This document shows positions 50,016 to 61,063 of a stretch of DNA of 64,000 nucleotides, in pieces. The translations under genes were made by a program, and so were the position numbers. The DNA lies in the NCBI GenBank assembly GCA_018241965.1, contig JAFECS010000010.1, positions 16,916 through 80,915 on the forward strand, read 5' to 3'. Under the pieces are notes generated by a model, which was not told the DNA's origin, did not search any database, and saw nothing but the letters and a program-made list of their open reading frames with translations. Position 1 is the stretch's first letter; each line of letters opens with the position of its first letter. The stretch comes from Pseudomonadota bacterium (GTDB lineage: Bacteria; Pseudomonadota; Gammaproteobacteria; Berkiellales; Berkiellaceae).

Positions 50016-52331
50016 ATGAAGAAACGTTGGTTGATTGGAATAGCTGGTCTACTATCACAGTGTGCAATTTCAGCTCATGCACTAGAGTCTTTTATTATCA
50101 AAAATATTCGTGTTGAGGGGCTTCAGCGGATCACAGAAGGGACGGTATTAAATTATTTACCTGTCCATGTTGGGGATGAGCTTCAAGATTCAAAAACAGC
50201 GGATATTTTAAAAGCTCTTTTTGAAACGGGATTCTTTCAGGATATCCAACTTGAGAGAGACGGTAATTCATTAGTAATAAAAGTAACTGAAAGGCCAACC
50301 ATTGGTAGTATCTCTGTTGAAGGTAACAAAGATATTTCCAAAGAAAATTTGGTTTCTACCCTTAAAACGGCGGGGCTTTCAGAAGGTCATGTTTTTGATC
50401 GTTCTATATTAGAGCAAGTACGTAATGAATTAGAGCGCTTGTATTTTAGCCATGGTAAATATGGCGTTAAAGTCGACACTAAAATAGAAACGCAAAAGCA
50501 CAATCGCGTTAATATCAGTATTACTATCGATGAAGGTCAAGCAGCACGCATAAAATCTATTAACATCGTTGGTAGTAGAAAATTTTCAAGTAGTGATTTG
50601 TTAAAAACTTTTACCTTATCACCAAGCCACCCTTTAAGCTGGGTAACACGATCGGATCAATACGATAAGCAAAAACTCGCAGCAGATTTAGAAACATTGC
50701 GTACTTTTTACTTAGATAGAGGGTATTTGAATTTTCGTATTATTTCCACGCAAGTTTCTATAACGCCAGATAAACAAGATATTTTTATTACCATCAATTT
50801 GGAAGAAGGTGAGCAGTTCACCTTAGGAAGTTTCCATTTATCAGGTAATATTATTTTAAGTGAAGCAGAATTAATGCCCTTAATCACTTTAAAAGAAGGT
50901 GAAATATTTTCGCGGGCAAAAGTGGCAGGGATCGTAAAATCTATTACCGATAGGTTAGGTCAGGAAGGTTATGCTTTCGCTAAAGTGAACCCTGTTCCTG
51001 AGATCCAAGAAGGGCAGCTAAAAGTTAAACTGACCTTTTATGTAGAGCCTGGTAATAAAATTTATGTGAGACGTGTCCTATTTGAAGGAAACACGAAGAC
51101 AAAAGATGAAGTTGTGCGTCGTGAAATTATTCAGATGGAAAGCGCACCTGTTAATACTAAACATGTTGAAGATTCCAAAACTAGATTGAATCGCACCGGC
51201 TTTTTTACTGATGTAAAGGTGGATTTGCGTCCGGTTGCCGGCTCTACAGATGAAGTTGATGTTATTTATACTGTAGAAGAAGCTTCGGCAGGGCAATTAG
51301 GCGGTGGGGTTGGTTATTCGGATGTGGATGGCTTGCTCTTTAATGCCAATATCAGTAACCGTAACTTTTTGGGTTCTGGTAAGAGCGTAGATTTTAATTT
51401 TAATCATTCGAAGGCTTATACCACTTATAGTATGGCCTACAACAACCCTTACTACACCATTGACGGTATTAGCCGAGGGTTTAATGTGTTTTACAGCGAA
51501 ACCGATTTGGGTAAATCGACCAGCATTACCAACTACACAACGGATGCTTATGGTGCTAATGTCAGCTATGGTTTACCGATGTCACCGCATGACAGGCTTA
51601 CCTTTGGCTATGGCTTTCAATCGACCACATTGAAAGCAGGGATAATTCAGCCCTTAGAAATATCTAATTTTATTAACCTTTATGGCACACAAAGCAATGA
51701 AGTCACGCTGGCGCTTGGCTGGATACATAATACGTTTGATCGTTATGTATTCCCAGAAAATGGTTTGATGCAATCGGCAGGTGCAATGGCTTCGGTGCCA
51801 GGTTCAGATCTGCAATATTATCGACTAACTTATAATCTTCAATGGTATAAAAGCTTAGTCTATGGTTTTATTTTTACGACTGGTGGTACTATCGGTTACG
51901 GTAATGGCTATGATGAAACGGAGCTTTTACCATTTTATAAGAACTTTTATGCTGGTGGTTCGCGTACTGTTAGAGGATTTCAAGAAAGCAGCTTAGGCCC
52001 AAGGGATTCTTTCAATAACCCGGCCGGTGGTAATTTCTTGGTCACAGGTACAGCGGGCTTAGTGTTACCTAATTTTATTAGCCCTGAAACGCGATCGGTT
52101 CGACTTTCCTGGTTTGTTGATGGAGGACAAGTTTATGATCTCGATGGTAAGGCAAGTTTAGTGAATCCGTTGATGTCTCGAAATCCTACAGGACTACGTT
52201 ATTCAACTGGTTTGTCATTAACCTGGATGTCACCTATTGCGCCACTAGTGTTTAGTTTGGCCACACCACTTAATGAGCATGATGGTGATAAAATACAAAA
52301 GTTTTCGTTTACATTTGGAACCGTTTTTTAG
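50016..52331 (+). CDS. bamA: BamA outer-membrane protein assembly factor
   Basis: 771 residues. The signal peptide is MKKRWLIGIAGLLSQCAISAHA. Five POTRA repeats follow (about 24-425, first FIIKNIRVEGLQRITEGTVLNYL), then the 16-strand barrel of the Omp85 family (about 430-771) with GQLGGGVGYSDVDGL, the conserved loop 6 RGFQESSLGPRD (VRGF/Y motif) and a C-terminal Phe (FTFGTVF). It is the essential catalyst of outer-membrane protein insertion. It precedes skp and the lipid A genes as in E. coli. Confidence 0.97.
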   Translation: MKKRWLIGIAGLLSQCAISAHALESFIIKNIRVEGLQRITEGTVLNYLPVHVGDELQDSKTADILKALFETGFFQDIQLERDGNSLVIKVTERPTIGSISVEGNKDISKENLVSTLKTAGLSEGHVFDRSILEQVRNELERLYFSHGKYGVKVDTKIETQKHNRVNISITIDEGQAARIKSINIVGSRKFSSSDLLKTFTLSPSHPLSWVTRSDQYDKQKLAADLETLRTFYLDRGYLNFRIISTQVSITPDKQDIFITINLEEGEQFTLGSFHLSGNIILSEAELMPLITLKEGEIFSRAKVAGIVKSITDRLGQEGYAFAKVNPVPEIQEGQLKVKLTFYVEPGNKIYVRRVLFEGNTKTKDEVVRREIIQMESAPVNTKHVEDSKTRLNRTGFFTDVKVDLRPVAGSTDEVDVIYTVEEASAGQLGGGVGYSDVDGLLFNANISNRNFLGSGKSVDFNFNHSKAYTTYSMAYNNPYYTIDGISRGFNVFYSETDLGKSTSITNYTTDAYGANVSYGLPMSPHDRLTFGYGFQSTTLKAGIIQPLEISNFINLYGTQSNEVTLALGWIHNTFDRYVFPENGLMQSAGAMASVPGSDLQYYRLTYNLQWYKSLVYGFIFTTGGTIGYGNGYDETELLPFYKNFYAGGSRTVRGFQESSLGPRDSFNNPAGGNFLVTGTAGLVLPNFISPETRSVRLSWFVDGGQVYDLDGKASLVNPLMSRNPTGLRYSTGLSLTWMSPIAPLVFSLATPLNEHDGDKIQKFSFTFGTVF

Positions 52332-52347
52332 AGCTAGGAGATTTTTC

Positions 52348-52863
52348 ATGAAATTAATTAAAAATGCCTTGGTTGCATTAAGTTTATTAGCTGCTTCAAC
52401 TATGCCAGTTTCTGCCAATGCTGAGCTTAAGATCGGTGTTATTGATATGAGAGCGATTATTAACAGCGCGCCACAAGCTAAAGAAGCTATGGAAAAATTG
52501 AAAAAAGAATTCAAAGCGCGTGAAGACAAGATTGTAAGCGCAGAAAAATCCTACAAAGAAAAAGCTGAAAAGTTACAAAGAAATACAGCGGTGATGAGCG
52601 AAGCTGAAAAAGGAAAGCTTGAAAAAGACGTGATGACAAGCCAGCGGGATTTACAACGCTTACAAGCTGAATTTCGTGAAGATGCAGCTATTCGTCAGCA
52701 AGAAGAAATGAAAAAGATTATGGATAAAATAAATGTAGCAGTTGAAGATGTTGCTAAAAAAGAAAAATATGATTTGATTATTCACAAAGATGTAGTTCCA
52801 TTTGCTGCTAAAACAGTGGATGTAACTGATAAAGTGATAAAAGCTATTTCACCACAAGCGTAA
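52348..52863 (+). CDS. skp: Skp/OmpH periplasmic chaperone
   Basis: 171 residues from the ATG at 52348, which has AGGAG seven bases upstream and starts a signal peptide (MKLIKNALVALSLLAASTMPVSANA). The mature protein has the Skp core KIGVIDMRAIINSAPQAKEAMEKLKKEF and the long charged coiled-coil arms (about 55-130), ending with YDLIIHKDVVPFAA. Skp forms a trimer that holds unfolded outer-membrane proteins for BamA, encoded just upstream. Confidence 0.96.
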   Translation: MKLIKNALVALSLLAASTMPVSANAELKIGVIDMRAIINSAPQAKEAMEKLKKEFKAREDKIVSAEKSYKEKAEKLQRNTAVMSEAEKGKLEKDVMTSQRDLQRLQAEFREDAAIRQQEEMKKIMDKINVAVEDVAKKEKYDLIIHKDVVPFAAKTVDVTDKVIKAISPQA

Positions 52864-52864
52864 T

Positions 52865-53923
52865 ATGGTTATCACGACAAAAACTAATGCACACACCTCT
52901 ATGGCGTTATCCTTAGAGGTGTTGGCGCAAAAAACAAATGCAACTTTGCAAGGGGATCCTGACATCCTTATAAACGGTGTCGGGACAATCGCTAGTGCAA
53001 TTGCTGGCGAAATAGCCTTTGTAGCCGATCCCAAATATCGTCGTTTTATCCCTACAACTAAAGCGTCTGCGGTGATTTTAACTGCGAATGAAGCAAATGC
53101 TTTTCATGTGCCGGCAGCATTAGTTTGTGCTGATCCTAAACTCGTGTTTGCGAAGGTAGTAGAATTATTATATCCCTATGAGTCTATTGAACCATTTTGT
53201 CATCCAACCGCAATAATTGCTAAAAGCGCTAAAATTCACCCCAATACCTATATAGGTCCTCATTGTGTGATAGGTGAAGGTGCGCAGCTTGAGGAAAATG
53301 TGGTTTTACACGCCAATGTTGTTATTGGCGATTATTGTACTATTGCACAAGGTACCGTGATAAATCCGCAAGTTACTATTTACCATCACTGTATGATAGG
53401 AAAAGATTGCAATATACATTCTGGAGTCGTAATAGGTTCGGATGGATTTGGTTTTGCCAAAAACAAAGATAAGTGGTTAAAAGTTGGCCAAATTGGCGCT
53501 GTCATTATTGGTGACAGAGTAGAAATTGGGGCTAATACCACCATCGACAGAGGGGCCATTGAAGATACTATTATTGGAAACGATGTCATTTTGGATAACC
53601 TGATCCAAATTGGTCATAACGTTAAGATAGGGGATGGAACAGCCATTGCAGCCAATTGCGGCATAGCAGGTAGTGCTACCATTGGCAGACACTGCTTAAT
53701 TGGTGGTGGAACAGGCGTTGTTGGTCATATTCAAATTGCTGATTTTGTAAACATTGTGGGTAGTTCCAATGTAGGGCAATCCATACAAGAACCTGGCGCG
53801 TATGCTTCTGGTTTAACAACAACCGATATGAAAACTTGGAAACGTAATTTAGTTCGTTTTCACCAATTGGATGAGTTAGCAACACGCTTATTCGAACTAG
53901 AAAGAAAGTTAAAGGAGACTTGA
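52865..53923 (+). CDS. lpxD: UDP-3-O-acylglucosamine N-acyltransferase
   Basis: 352 residues. It is the third step of lipid A synthesis. The N-terminal uridine-binding domain (about 15-110) is followed by left-handed beta-helix hexapeptide repeats (about 115-320, HPTAIIAKSAKIHPNTYIGPHCVIG). The catalytic His is in NLIQIGHNVKIGDGTAIAANCGIAGS (about 241-266). The first 12 residues may not be part of the protein, since a second ATG at 52901 starts MALSLEVLAQ; neither start has a strong ribosome site. It lies one base after skp. Confidence 0.96.
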   Translation: MVITTKTNAHTSMALSLEVLAQKTNATLQGDPDILINGVGTIASAIAGEIAFVADPKYRRFIPTTKASAVILTANEANAFHVPAALVCADPKLVFAKVVELLYPYESIEPFCHPTAIIAKSAKIHPNTYIGPHCVIGEGAQLEENVVLHANVVIGDYCTIAQGTVINPQVTIYHHCMIGKDCNIHSGVVIGSDGFGFAKNKDKWLKVGQIGAVIIGDRVEIGANTTIDRGAIEDTIIGNDVILDNLIQIGHNVKIGDGTAIAANCGIAGSATIGRHCLIGGGTGVVGHIQIADFVNIVGSSNVGQSIQEPGAYASGLTTTDMKTWKRNLVRFHQLDELATRLFELERKLKET

Positions 53924-53926
53924 GGG

Positions 53927-54379
53927 TTGGAGCAAAACAAAACTTTAACAATTCATGACATCATTAAGTTGCTCCCGCACCGCTATCCTTTTTTAATGAT
54001 AGATAAAGTGTTGGATTACACCGAGGATTCATTAGTTGCATTAAAAAATGTCACGGTGAATGAACCTTGTTTTACAGGACATTTTCCTGAAAATGCGGTG
54101 ATGCCAGGGGTTCTTATAACCGAAGCACTTGCACAAGCAGGTGCTATTTTAGCTTATCTTAAAACAAAAAGTAGTCCACGCGATAACATATTTTTCCTTG
54201 CCGGTATTGATAATGCAAAGTTTAAGCAAATTGTTTCACCTGGTGATCAATTGCACTTGGCAGTAAACATCACTGGTAATAAAGGTAATTTTTGGAAAAT
54301 ACATGGCGATGCCACCGTTGAAGGGAAAATTGTTTGTTCAGTTGATATATTAAGCGCAATGAGGAAATTGACTCCGTGA
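53927..54379 (+). CDS. fabZ: 3-hydroxyacyl-ACP dehydratase FabZ (TTG start)
   Basis: 150 residues. The start is TTG at 53927, with AAAGGAG ten bases upstream, beginning just after the lpxD stop. The hot-dog fold motifs are LLPHRYPFLMIDKV (catalytic His) and HFPENAVMPGVLITEALAQAG (catalytic Glu). It dehydrates 3-hydroxyacyl-ACP in fatty acid synthesis and competes with LpxA/LpxD for substrate, hence its place in this operon. It overlaps lpxA by four bases. Confidence 0.97.
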   Translation: MEQNKTLTIHDIIKLLPHRYPFLMIDKVLDYTEDSLVALKNVTVNEPCFTGHFPENAVMPGVLITEALAQAGAILAYLKTKSSPRDNIFFLAGIDNAKFKQIVSPGDQLHLAVNITGNKGNFWKIHGDATVEGKIVCSVDILSAMRKLTP

Positions 54380-55146
54380 TTTCAGATAAAGCAGTTATTG
54401 ATAAAAGTGCTAAAATTGCTGCCAATGTAGAGATCTCTCCCTTTGCAGTTATTGGTAAAGATGTAGAAATTGGCGAAGGCTCTTGGATTGGGCCGCATGC
54501 TGTTGTGAATGGACCAACCAAAATTGGTAAAAATAATAAAATATTCCAATTTTCCTCTATAGGGGAAGCACCGCAAGATAAAAAATATGCTGGTGAGCCA
54601 ACGCGTCTAGAAATTGGCGACAATAACACATTCAGAGAGTGCACCACGGTTTCTCGCGGCACCGTAACCGGTGGTGGTTTAACCAAAATAGGCAATGATA
54701 ATTTATTTATGGCCTATGTTCATATTGCTCATGATTGTATGGTTGGCAACCAGACAACATTTTCAAACAACGCATCATTAGCTGGGCATGTCACCGTAGA
54801 TGACTATGCTAACTTGGGTGGGTTTGTTGGTGTGCATCAATTTTGTAACATTGGCAGTTATTGTTTTTGTGCCGGCGGCAGTATGATTGTTAAAGACGTA
54901 CTACCCTTTATCACTGTTTCAGGGAATTTGGCACAAGCCTATGGTTTAAATGTGGAAGGTTTAAAACGTCGGCAATTTACTGCTGATGAAATTACCCATT
55001 TAAAAAGAGCTTATAAGGTGTTATATCGTCAAGGATTAACGCTAGAAGAAGCAGTCCATAAGATCGAAGCGATGATTCCAGATTGCAGACATGTGCAGCT
55101 GTTAATTGATTTTATTAAAAAGTCTACACGCGGTATTATTCGCTAA
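54376..55146 (+). CDS. lpxA: UDP-N-acetylglucosamine acyltransferase (GTG start)
   Basis: 256 residues from GTG, overlapping fabZ (GTGA). It is the first step of lipid A synthesis. Hexapeptide repeats (IDKSAKIAANVEISPFAVIGKDVEIG) are followed by the catalytic His in NLFMAYVHIAHDCMVGNQTTFSNNASLAGH and a C-terminal helical domain (LKRAYKVLYRQGLTLEEAV). Length is that of E. coli LpxA (262). Confidence 0.97.
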   Translation: MISDKAVIDKSAKIAANVEISPFAVIGKDVEIGEGSWIGPHAVVNGPTKIGKNNKIFQFSSIGEAPQDKKYAGEPTRLEIGDNNTFRECTTVSRGTVTGGGLTKIGNDNLFMAYVHIAHDCMVGNQTTFSNNASLAGHVTVDDYANLGGFVGVHQFCNIGSYCFCAGGSMIVKDVLPFITVSGNLAQAYGLNVEGLKRRQFTADEITHLKRAYKVLYRQGLTLEEAVHKIEAMIPDCRHVQLLIDFIKKSTRGIIR

Positions 55147-56279
55147 TGAGGATAGGGGTTGTCGCCGGAGAAGAATCTGGTGATATACTGGGCGCCAATT
55201 TACTAATCGCCTTAAAAAAACGTTTCCCCAATGCCGTTTTTGAAGGCATTGGTGGTTCTCGTATGCAGGCGCTTGGTTTTAACAGCATCTACCCGCTTGA
55301 GCGATTAAGCGTTATGGGTTTAATAGAGCCACTAAAGCGCCTTCCTGAAATCTTATCTATTCGCAAAGGCATCATCAAACATTTTATCCAAAACAAACCA
55401 GATGTTTTTATTGGCATTGATGCGCCGGACTTTAATTTATCTTTAGAAAAAACGCTTAAAAAAAATGGTATTAAAACGGTGCATTATGTCAGCCCCACTG
55501 TTTGGGCCTGGCGTAAAGGGCGAGTTAAGACTATTAAAAAAGCAGTAGATTTAGTGTTGGCTCTTTTTCCCTTTGAAACAAAGATTTATGAAAAAAATGC
55601 TATTCCAGTGTGCTTTGTGGGGCACTCTTTGGCAGACACCATACCGCTTTTTTCAGATAAAAGTGTTGCCAGAAAAGAATTAAATTTGCCAAGCGTGGGT
55701 AAAATAGTTGCCTTGTTGCCAGGCAGTCGTAAACAAGAGCTGCATTATTTGGCGATCCCTTTCATTGAAACGGCTATTTGGCTCAAAGAAAGGGATCCCA
55801 GCATCACTTTTATCAGTGCTTGTGCAAATGACGAACGAAAAGCCCAATTTGAAGAATTGATTTTAAAGCATGAAAAGTGTCCGCCAATAACCCTTTTTAA
55901 TGGGCAGGCAACACAAGTCATGGCTGCTGCAGATTGCGTGCTGTTAGCATCAGGTACTGCCTCTTTACAATCCATGTTAGTGAAAAGACCAACAGTAATT
56001 GCTTATAAAATGTCTCCATGGGTTTTTGCCTTGGCAAAATGGTTGGTGAAAGTGCCCTATATAGGTTTACCAAATTTACTCGCCGATAAATTATTAATGC
56101 CAGAATTTATTCAATCAGATGTTGTGCCAGCAAATATGGGCCAACAGTTGCTAGCTTATTTAAATGCAGCAGATGACAATCAAGCATTGACGGCAACCTA
56201 TGAGGAAATTCATCATTTACTTAGAAAAAATGCAGGAGAGACAGCAGCTTCAGCAATACTGAGTTTGCTTAATAGATAG
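55146..56279 (+). CDS. lpxB: Lipid-A-disaccharide synthase
   Basis: 377 residues. This GT-B glycosyltransferase joins UDP-diacylglucosamine and lipid X. Motifs: [16 protein letters not shown] at the N-terminus, [46 protein letters not shown] and [10 protein letters not shown]. The start ATG overlaps the lpxA stop by one base. Confidence 0.97.
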   Translation: MRIGVVAGEESGDILGANLLIALKKRFPNAVFEGIGGSRMQALGFNSIYPLERLSVMGLIEPLKRLPEILSIRKGIIKHFIQNKPDVFIGIDAPDFNLSLEKTLKKNGIKTVHYVSPTVWAWRKGRVKTIKKAVDLVLALFPFETKIYEKNAIPVCFVGHSLADTIPLFSDKSVARKELNLPSVGKIVALLPGSRKQELHYLAIPFIETAIWLKERDPSITFISACANDERKAQFEELILKHEKCPPITLFNGQATQVMAAADCVLLASGTASLQSMLVKRPTVIAYKMSPWVFALAKWLVKVPYIGLPNLLADKLLMPEFIQSDVVPANMGQQLLAYLNAADDNQALTATYEEIHHLLRKNAGETAASAILSLLNR

Positions 56280-56299
56280 TATATAAGGGAATAAAAAAA

Positions 56300-56863
56300 A
56301 TGATAGCTGGCGTCGATGAGGTTGGGAGAGGCCCCTTGGCAGGGCCAGTATTGGCGGTGGCAGTAATTTTGCCAAAACAGTCAATAGCTGGGTTAGATGA
56401 TTCTAAAAAACTCAGTGAGAAAAAAAGGAATGAGTTAAATCAAAAAATAAGAGAAAAAGCCATTGCTTGGGCATATGGTGTTGCTTCAGTAAAAGAAATT
56501 GACAAAATAAATATTTTAAATGCATCACTGCTGGCTATGAAAAGAGCGATAATACATTTACCGCTTAAGCCCAATGAAGTACTTGTAGATGGTAACAAGA
56601 CTCCACAAATTGATCTTCCAGTAAAGGCTATTGTCGGGGGGGATAGTGTAATTCCAGCCATTTCAGCAGCTTCGATTGTTGCTAAAGTGATGAGAGATTA
56701 TTTAATGAATTGTTTTGATAAGCATTACCCGCAATATGGATTTGCCAGCCATAAGGGATATGGCACCAGAGCACATCTTGATGCTTTAATGAAATATGGC
56801 GTAAGCCCTATCCATAGACAAAGTTATGCACCAGTAAAACAATGTCTTGGGTTAATAAAATGA
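56300..56863 (+). CDS. rnhB: Ribonuclease HII
   Basis: 187 residues. It cleaves RNA in RNA-DNA hybrids, including single ribonucleotides. The catalytic acidic residues are visible: [15 protein letters not shown] (Asp, Glu), LVDGNKTP (Asp) and AKVMRDYLM (Asp). It starts 20 bases after lpxB and ends within the dnaE start (ATGA). Confidence 0.97.
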   Translation: MIAGVDEVGRGPLAGPVLAVAVILPKQSIAGLDDSKKLSEKKRNELNQKIREKAIAWAYGVASVKEIDKINILNASLLAMKRAIIHLPLKPNEVLVDGNKTPQIDLPVKAIVGGDSVIPAISAASIVAKVMRDYLMNCFDKHYPQYGFASHKGYGTRAHLDALMKYGVSPIHRQSYAPVKQCLGLIK

Positions 56864-59800
56864 AGCAGACCTTTGTTCACCTACATTTGCGCTCTGAATA
56901 CTCTATCGTAGATAGTATTATTCAAGTGGGCGCTTTGTGTGATGAAGTTAAAGCAAATGAAATGCCTGCAGTTGCGATTACTGATATCTGCAATTTATTT
57001 GCCATGGTTAAATTTTACAAAGCAGCCATTAATGCGGGCATTAAACCGATTATTGGTACAGAGCTATGGGTTCAAGAAGATAAATCCTATTACAAATTAG
57101 TTTTACTTTGCCAAAATTGGCAAGGATATCAAAATTTAAATTTGCTTATTAGTAAAGCTTACCAATTGGGTGAACATTTAGAGGTTCCTTTAGTAAAAAG
57201 AGAATGGGTTTTTGAGCATGCCAGTGGATTAATAGCCTTAAGTGGGGCCCAATTTGGTGAAGTGGGCATGCATATAGTGAATAATGCTCATGATAAAGCA
57301 AAAGCCTGTTTGTCTGAGTGGATGAAAGTATTTGATAATAGATATTATCTAGAATTACAACGAAATGGTAAAATGCATGAAAAGGATTATGAGAAAGGGG
57401 CTATTTTACTTTCCCAAGAATTGCATTGCCCGTTAGTCGCCACCAATGAAACGGTTTTTTTGCACAAAGATGATTACGAGGCCCATCTTGCAAGAGTATG
57501 TATACAAGAAGGGACAACCTTAGAAGCTGCCAACAAAGAAAAATATAGTCAGCAGCAATATTTTCGCTCTGCAAAAGAAATGTGTGAATTATTTGCTGAT
57601 CTTCCCGAAGCGCTACTCAATACTGTTGAAATCGCTAAAAGATGCTCTTTGAGTTTAACCCTGGATAAAAGCGTTTTACCTACATTTCCTGTACCAGGTG
57701 GCTTCACTGAAGATACATTTTTACGTAAAGCATCAGAAGAAGGTTTAGAAAAAAGGTTAGCCTTTAAAAATAAACAAAAGCATTTTGAACAAGCACAATG
57801 GCAAGAAATAAATCGTCTTTATCATGAGCGCCTGAGTACCGAACTTAGTGTAATCAGTGAAATGGGTTTTCCAGGGTATTTTTTAATTGTTGCTGATTTT
57901 ATTCAGTGGGCAAAAACAAATCAGATCCCGGTGGGGCCAGGGCGCGGATCTGGGGCAGGCTCGCTTGTCGCTTATGCTTTAGCTATTACTGATTTGGATC
58001 CTATGGATTATGACTTGCTCTTTGAGCGCTTTTTAAATCCTGAACGTGTTTCTATGCCTGACTTTGATATCGATTTTTGTATGGATAACCGTGATAGGGT
58101 AATAGAATATGTCGCAAAAAAATATGGCCGTAATAGCGTTTCGCAAATTGCCACCTTTGGCACCATGGCTGCTAAAGCAGTTGTTAGGGATGTCGGTCGC
58201 GTATTAGGTCATCCTTACGGTTTTGTCGACAAGATTGCCAAGCTTATTCCCTTTGAAATAGGGATTACTTTAGAAAAAGCTTTACAGCAGGAGCAAGTTT
58301 TAAAAGCGCGTTTTGATGAAGAAGAAGAGGTGAGAAGTCTTATCACCTTGGCTCAAAAATTAGAAGGGATCACGCGCAATGTAGGTAAGCATGCCGGTGG
58401 GGTAGTGATTGCACCCTCTAATTTGACAGATTTTGCTCCTCTTTATTGTGAAAAAGACAGTGAGCAAGTTGTTATTCAATTTGATAAAGATGATGTTGAG
58501 GCAATTGGTTTAACAAAATTCGACTTTTTAGGCCTAAGAACCTTAACCATTATTGACTGGGCGGTGCAAAATGCTAATGCGCTTCTAAAAGACGAGGGAA
58601 AACCCTTAATTGATATTCAAAGTATCCCTCTTGACGATACCCAAACGTTCCAGTTATTAAAAAATTGTGCCACGACAGCCGTGTTTCAGCTTGAATCTCG
58701 GGGAATGAAAGAGCTTATCAAGCGTCTACAACCTGATCAGTTTGAGGAAATTATTGCGCTTGTGGCTTTATTTAGACCAGGCCCATTGCAATCGGGCATG
58801 GTGGACGACTTTATTAATCGTAAACATGGTAGAGCAAAAGTAGAATATGCCCATCCTGCTATTGAACCCATTTTAAAACCAACTTATGGGGTTATTTTAT
58901 ATCAAGAGCAGGTTATGCAAATTGCGCAAGTTTTAGCAGGTTATACTTTAGGCGGCGCTGATTTGCTTCGACGTGCAATGGGTAAAAAGAAACCCGAAGA
59001 AATGGCTAAACAAAGAACCATCTTTGTAGAAGGCGCGGTTCTACAAGGCGTACAAGAAAAAACGGCCACCTATATTTTTGATTTAATGGAAAAATTTGCT
59101 GGTTATGGTTTTAATAAATCACATTCGGCAGCTTATGCATTGGTTTCCTACCAAACTGCGTGGTTAAAAGCGCATTATCCTAGCCCCTTTATGGCAGCAG
59201 TACTTTCTGCGGATATGAATAATACTGATAAAATTGTGAACTTAGTCGAAGAATGTAAACACTGCCAAATTAAGGTGATACCACCTAATATCCATTTTAG
59301 TAATTATATGTTTACCGTGAATAAGCAAAATGAAATTATTTACGGATTGGGTGCGATCAAAGGGGTCGGCGAAGCCGCTATTCAAGATATTATAGAAGAG
59401 CGCCAAAGAAAACCCTTTAGTTCCTTTTTTGAATTTTGTGAACGTATTGATGGTAAAAAAGTAAATAAGCGTGTCATTGAGTCGTTAATTAAATCGGGTG
59501 CCTTGGATAGTTTTGGTTTTGAGCGTTCACAATTAATGGCGCAGATGGATGAGGCATTGGCTCGCGCTGAACAATTGTCAAAAAATTTATCTTATGGACA
59601 AACCGATTTATTTGCTGATCAAGAAGCATCTTACCATCCTCAAGATCTGCCGCAAGTAAAGCCCTGGACTGCCCAAGAAAGGTTGCTTGGAGAAAAAGAA
59701 TCTCTAGGGATGTATTTATCAGGACACCCTTTAGAAAGTTTTGATGCTGAATTAAGAAAAATGGGCATTATTAAATTTAGAGAAATTCAAGTTGCTCCTA

Positions 59801-60306
59801 AAGATCAAAAGGTGATAGTGGCAGGATTAATTATCGCTATTCGAAGCCTACAAACTAAAAATGGCGATAGAATGGCCATCGTAACGATTGATGACAGATT
59901 AGATAGGTTTGAAATTACTGTTTTTCCTGACCCTTACCAAAAATTCAGAGAATATCTTACTAAGGATCAACTTATTATTGTAGAAGCTTTGGCAGGTAAT
60001 GATAGCTTTTCTGGTGGCTTAAAAGTAAAAGCGCAAAATATATTTACCTTGGCTAAAGCACGCGAAACTTTTGCTAAGAAAGTTAAAATATCTTTTATGA
60101 ATAAGATGAGCGATGAAGCGATGTTGGGGTTAAAAACTTACTTAGAGAATCAAGAAAAAGGTGAGTGTCCTATCTACATTCAATTTCAGAATGATAAAGC
60201 TAATGCGCAGATTAAACTTGATCCTAGATGGAATATTAAACCCACAGAAAATGCGCTAACGGGCCTTAAAGAGTCCCTTAACTATCAAGTTGAATTAGAA
60301 TATTAA
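56860..60306 (+). CDS. dnaE: DNA polymerase III alpha subunit
   Basis: 1148 residues from the ATG at 56860, which overlaps the rnhB stop; a further in-frame ATG at 56842 would lie inside rnhB. The PHP domain is first ([16 protein letters not shown]), then the catalytic palm: [25 protein letters not shown] and MPDFDIDFC (two catalytic Asp). [37 protein letters not shown] text, a helix-hairpin-helix region and the OB fold ([28 protein letters not shown]) follow. Length matches E. coli (1160). Confidence 0.97.
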   Translation: MKQTFVHLHLRSEYSIVDSIIQVGALCDEVKANEMPAVAITDICNLFAMVKFYKAAINAGIKPIIGTELWVQEDKSYYKLVLLCQNWQGYQNLNLLISKAYQLGEHLEVPLVKREWVFEHASGLIALSGAQFGEVGMHIVNNAHDKAKACLSEWMKVFDNRYYLELQRNGKMHEKDYEKGAILLSQELHCPLVATNETVFLHKDDYEAHLARVCIQEGTTLEAANKEKYSQQQYFRSAKEMCELFADLPEALLNTVEIAKRCSLSLTLDKSVLPTFPVPGGFTEDTFLRKASEEGLEKRLAFKNKQKHFEQAQWQEINRLYHERLSTELSVISEMGFPGYFLIVADFIQWAKTNQIPVGPGRGSGAGSLVAYALAITDLDPMDYDLLFERFLNPERVSMPDFDIDFCMDNRDRVIEYVAKKYGRNSVSQIATFGTMAAKAVVRDVGRVLGHPYGFVDKIAKLIPFEIGITLEKALQQEQVLKARFDEEEEVRSLITLAQKLEGITRNVGKHAGGVVIAPSNLTDFAPLYCEKDSEQVVIQFDKDDVEAIGLTKFDFLGLRTLTIIDWAVQNANALLKDEGKPLIDIQSIPLDDTQTFQLLKNCATTAVFQLESRGMKELIKRLQPDQFEEIIALVALFRPGPLQSGMVDDFINRKHGRAKVEYAHPAIEPILKPTYGVILYQEQVMQIAQVLAGYTLGGADLLRRAMGKKKPEEMAKQRTIFVEGAVLQGVQEKTATYIFDLMEKFAGYGFNKSHSAAYALVSYQTAWLKAHYPSPFMAAVLSADMNNTDKIVNLVEECKHCQIKVIPPNIHFSNYMFTVNKQNEIIYGLGAIKGVGEAAIQDIIEERQRKPFSSFFEFCERIDGKKVNKRVIESLIKSGALDSFGFERSQLMAQMDEALARAEQLSKNLSYGQTDLFADQEASYHPQDLPQVKPWTAQERLLGEKESLGMYLSGHPLESFDAELRKMGIIKFREIQVAPKDQKVIVAGLIIAIRSLQTKNGDRMAIVTIDDRLDRFEITVFPDPYQKFREYLTKDQLIIVEALAGNDSFSGGLKVKAQNIFTLAKARETFAKKVKISFMNKMSDEAMLGLKTYLENQEKGECPIYIQFQNDKANAQIKLDPRWNIKPTENALTGLKESLNYQVELEY

Positions 60307-60314
60307 AAAAGAAT

Positions 60315-60935
60315 ATGATTAGTTTCCACACGGCAGATTTAAGCACTATCACTTTACAAACACGCGAACGTGGTTTGACTTTAACCCGTAAAATAACTTC
60401 TATATATGGAATACCATTTTATTGTTCTACGGGTACAAGCTCTTCCCAGGAAGGCACCTGGTTTCCTTTTTTTGGCATATCGACGCATCGTTTTTTTGTT
60501 AAAAGAATGAATGCCGATGAAGAGGTTACGCTTTTATTACAGCCGATTTACGGACACAACATCGGTTATCAATTAGCAAACACAGATTTACCAGCACGGT
60601 TTGCCAGTGTGGGATGTATGTTACTTTCTTCCCGATTAGGAGGAGGGTTATGGGATACCGCTGAGGGGATCAAATTAGAAGCAAGGTTAAAAGAAAAATA
60701 TCCAGCATTTTATGATAAATGGCCAATGATGTTATTGGGAGATCCTGAATTAACGCTTAATGAAAGAAATTTGTTTAGTATTAATACTTGGCTATTAGAA
60801 AAGGCATTTATCAGTGATCCAAAAGATTTAACCAGCTTTTGTCCTCCCACAGTGGATGATCTATTTAAGCTTAAAACCCGCGCTGAAAGTCAGCCGCTAG
60901 ATACATTTGAGAGAGATTGTTGTCGTATTTTATAA
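60315..60935 (+). CDS. Unknown 206-residue protein downstream of dnaE
   Basis: I do not recognise a family. The protein is soluble, without signal peptide or membrane helix. It has a Thr/Gly/Ser-rich start (YCSTGTSSSQEGTWFPFFGI), then LARFASVGCMLLSSRLGGGLWDT-like text in the middle and a charged C-terminal half with several Trp and Pro. It ends DTFERDCCRIL, where the C-terminal CCRIL resembles a prenylation-type CaaX-like ending (a cysteine four residues from the end). It lies eight bases after dnaE, so it may share its transcript. Confidence 0.7.
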   Translation: MISFHTADLSTITLQTRERGLTLTRKITSIYGIPFYCSTGTSSSQEGTWFPFFGISTHRFFVKRMNADEEVTLLLQPIYGHNIGYQLANTDLPARFASVGCMLLSSRLGGGLWDTAEGIKLEARLKEKYPAFYDKWPMMLLGDPELTLNERNLFSINTWLLEKAFISDPKDLTSFCPPTVDDLFKLKTRAESQPLDTFERDCCRIL

Positions 60936-61022
60936 TTAAATAGTTAATCAGCAAACTTTTTCGGTGGGATAATGGGTATCGTTTTCCTGACAAACGGTCT
61001 GCATTTGTTTGTACTTCGTGTT

Positions 61023-61028
61023 TATAAT
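61023..61028 (+). promoter_or_regulatory. -10 element upstream of the 282-residue gene
   Basis: TATAAT 35 bases before the start codon. The region 16-18 bases upstream (GCATTT) is a poor -35. Confidence 0.4.
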
Positions 61029-61063
61029 GCTTCGCAACAATAATTAGCATTGGAACACAAATC

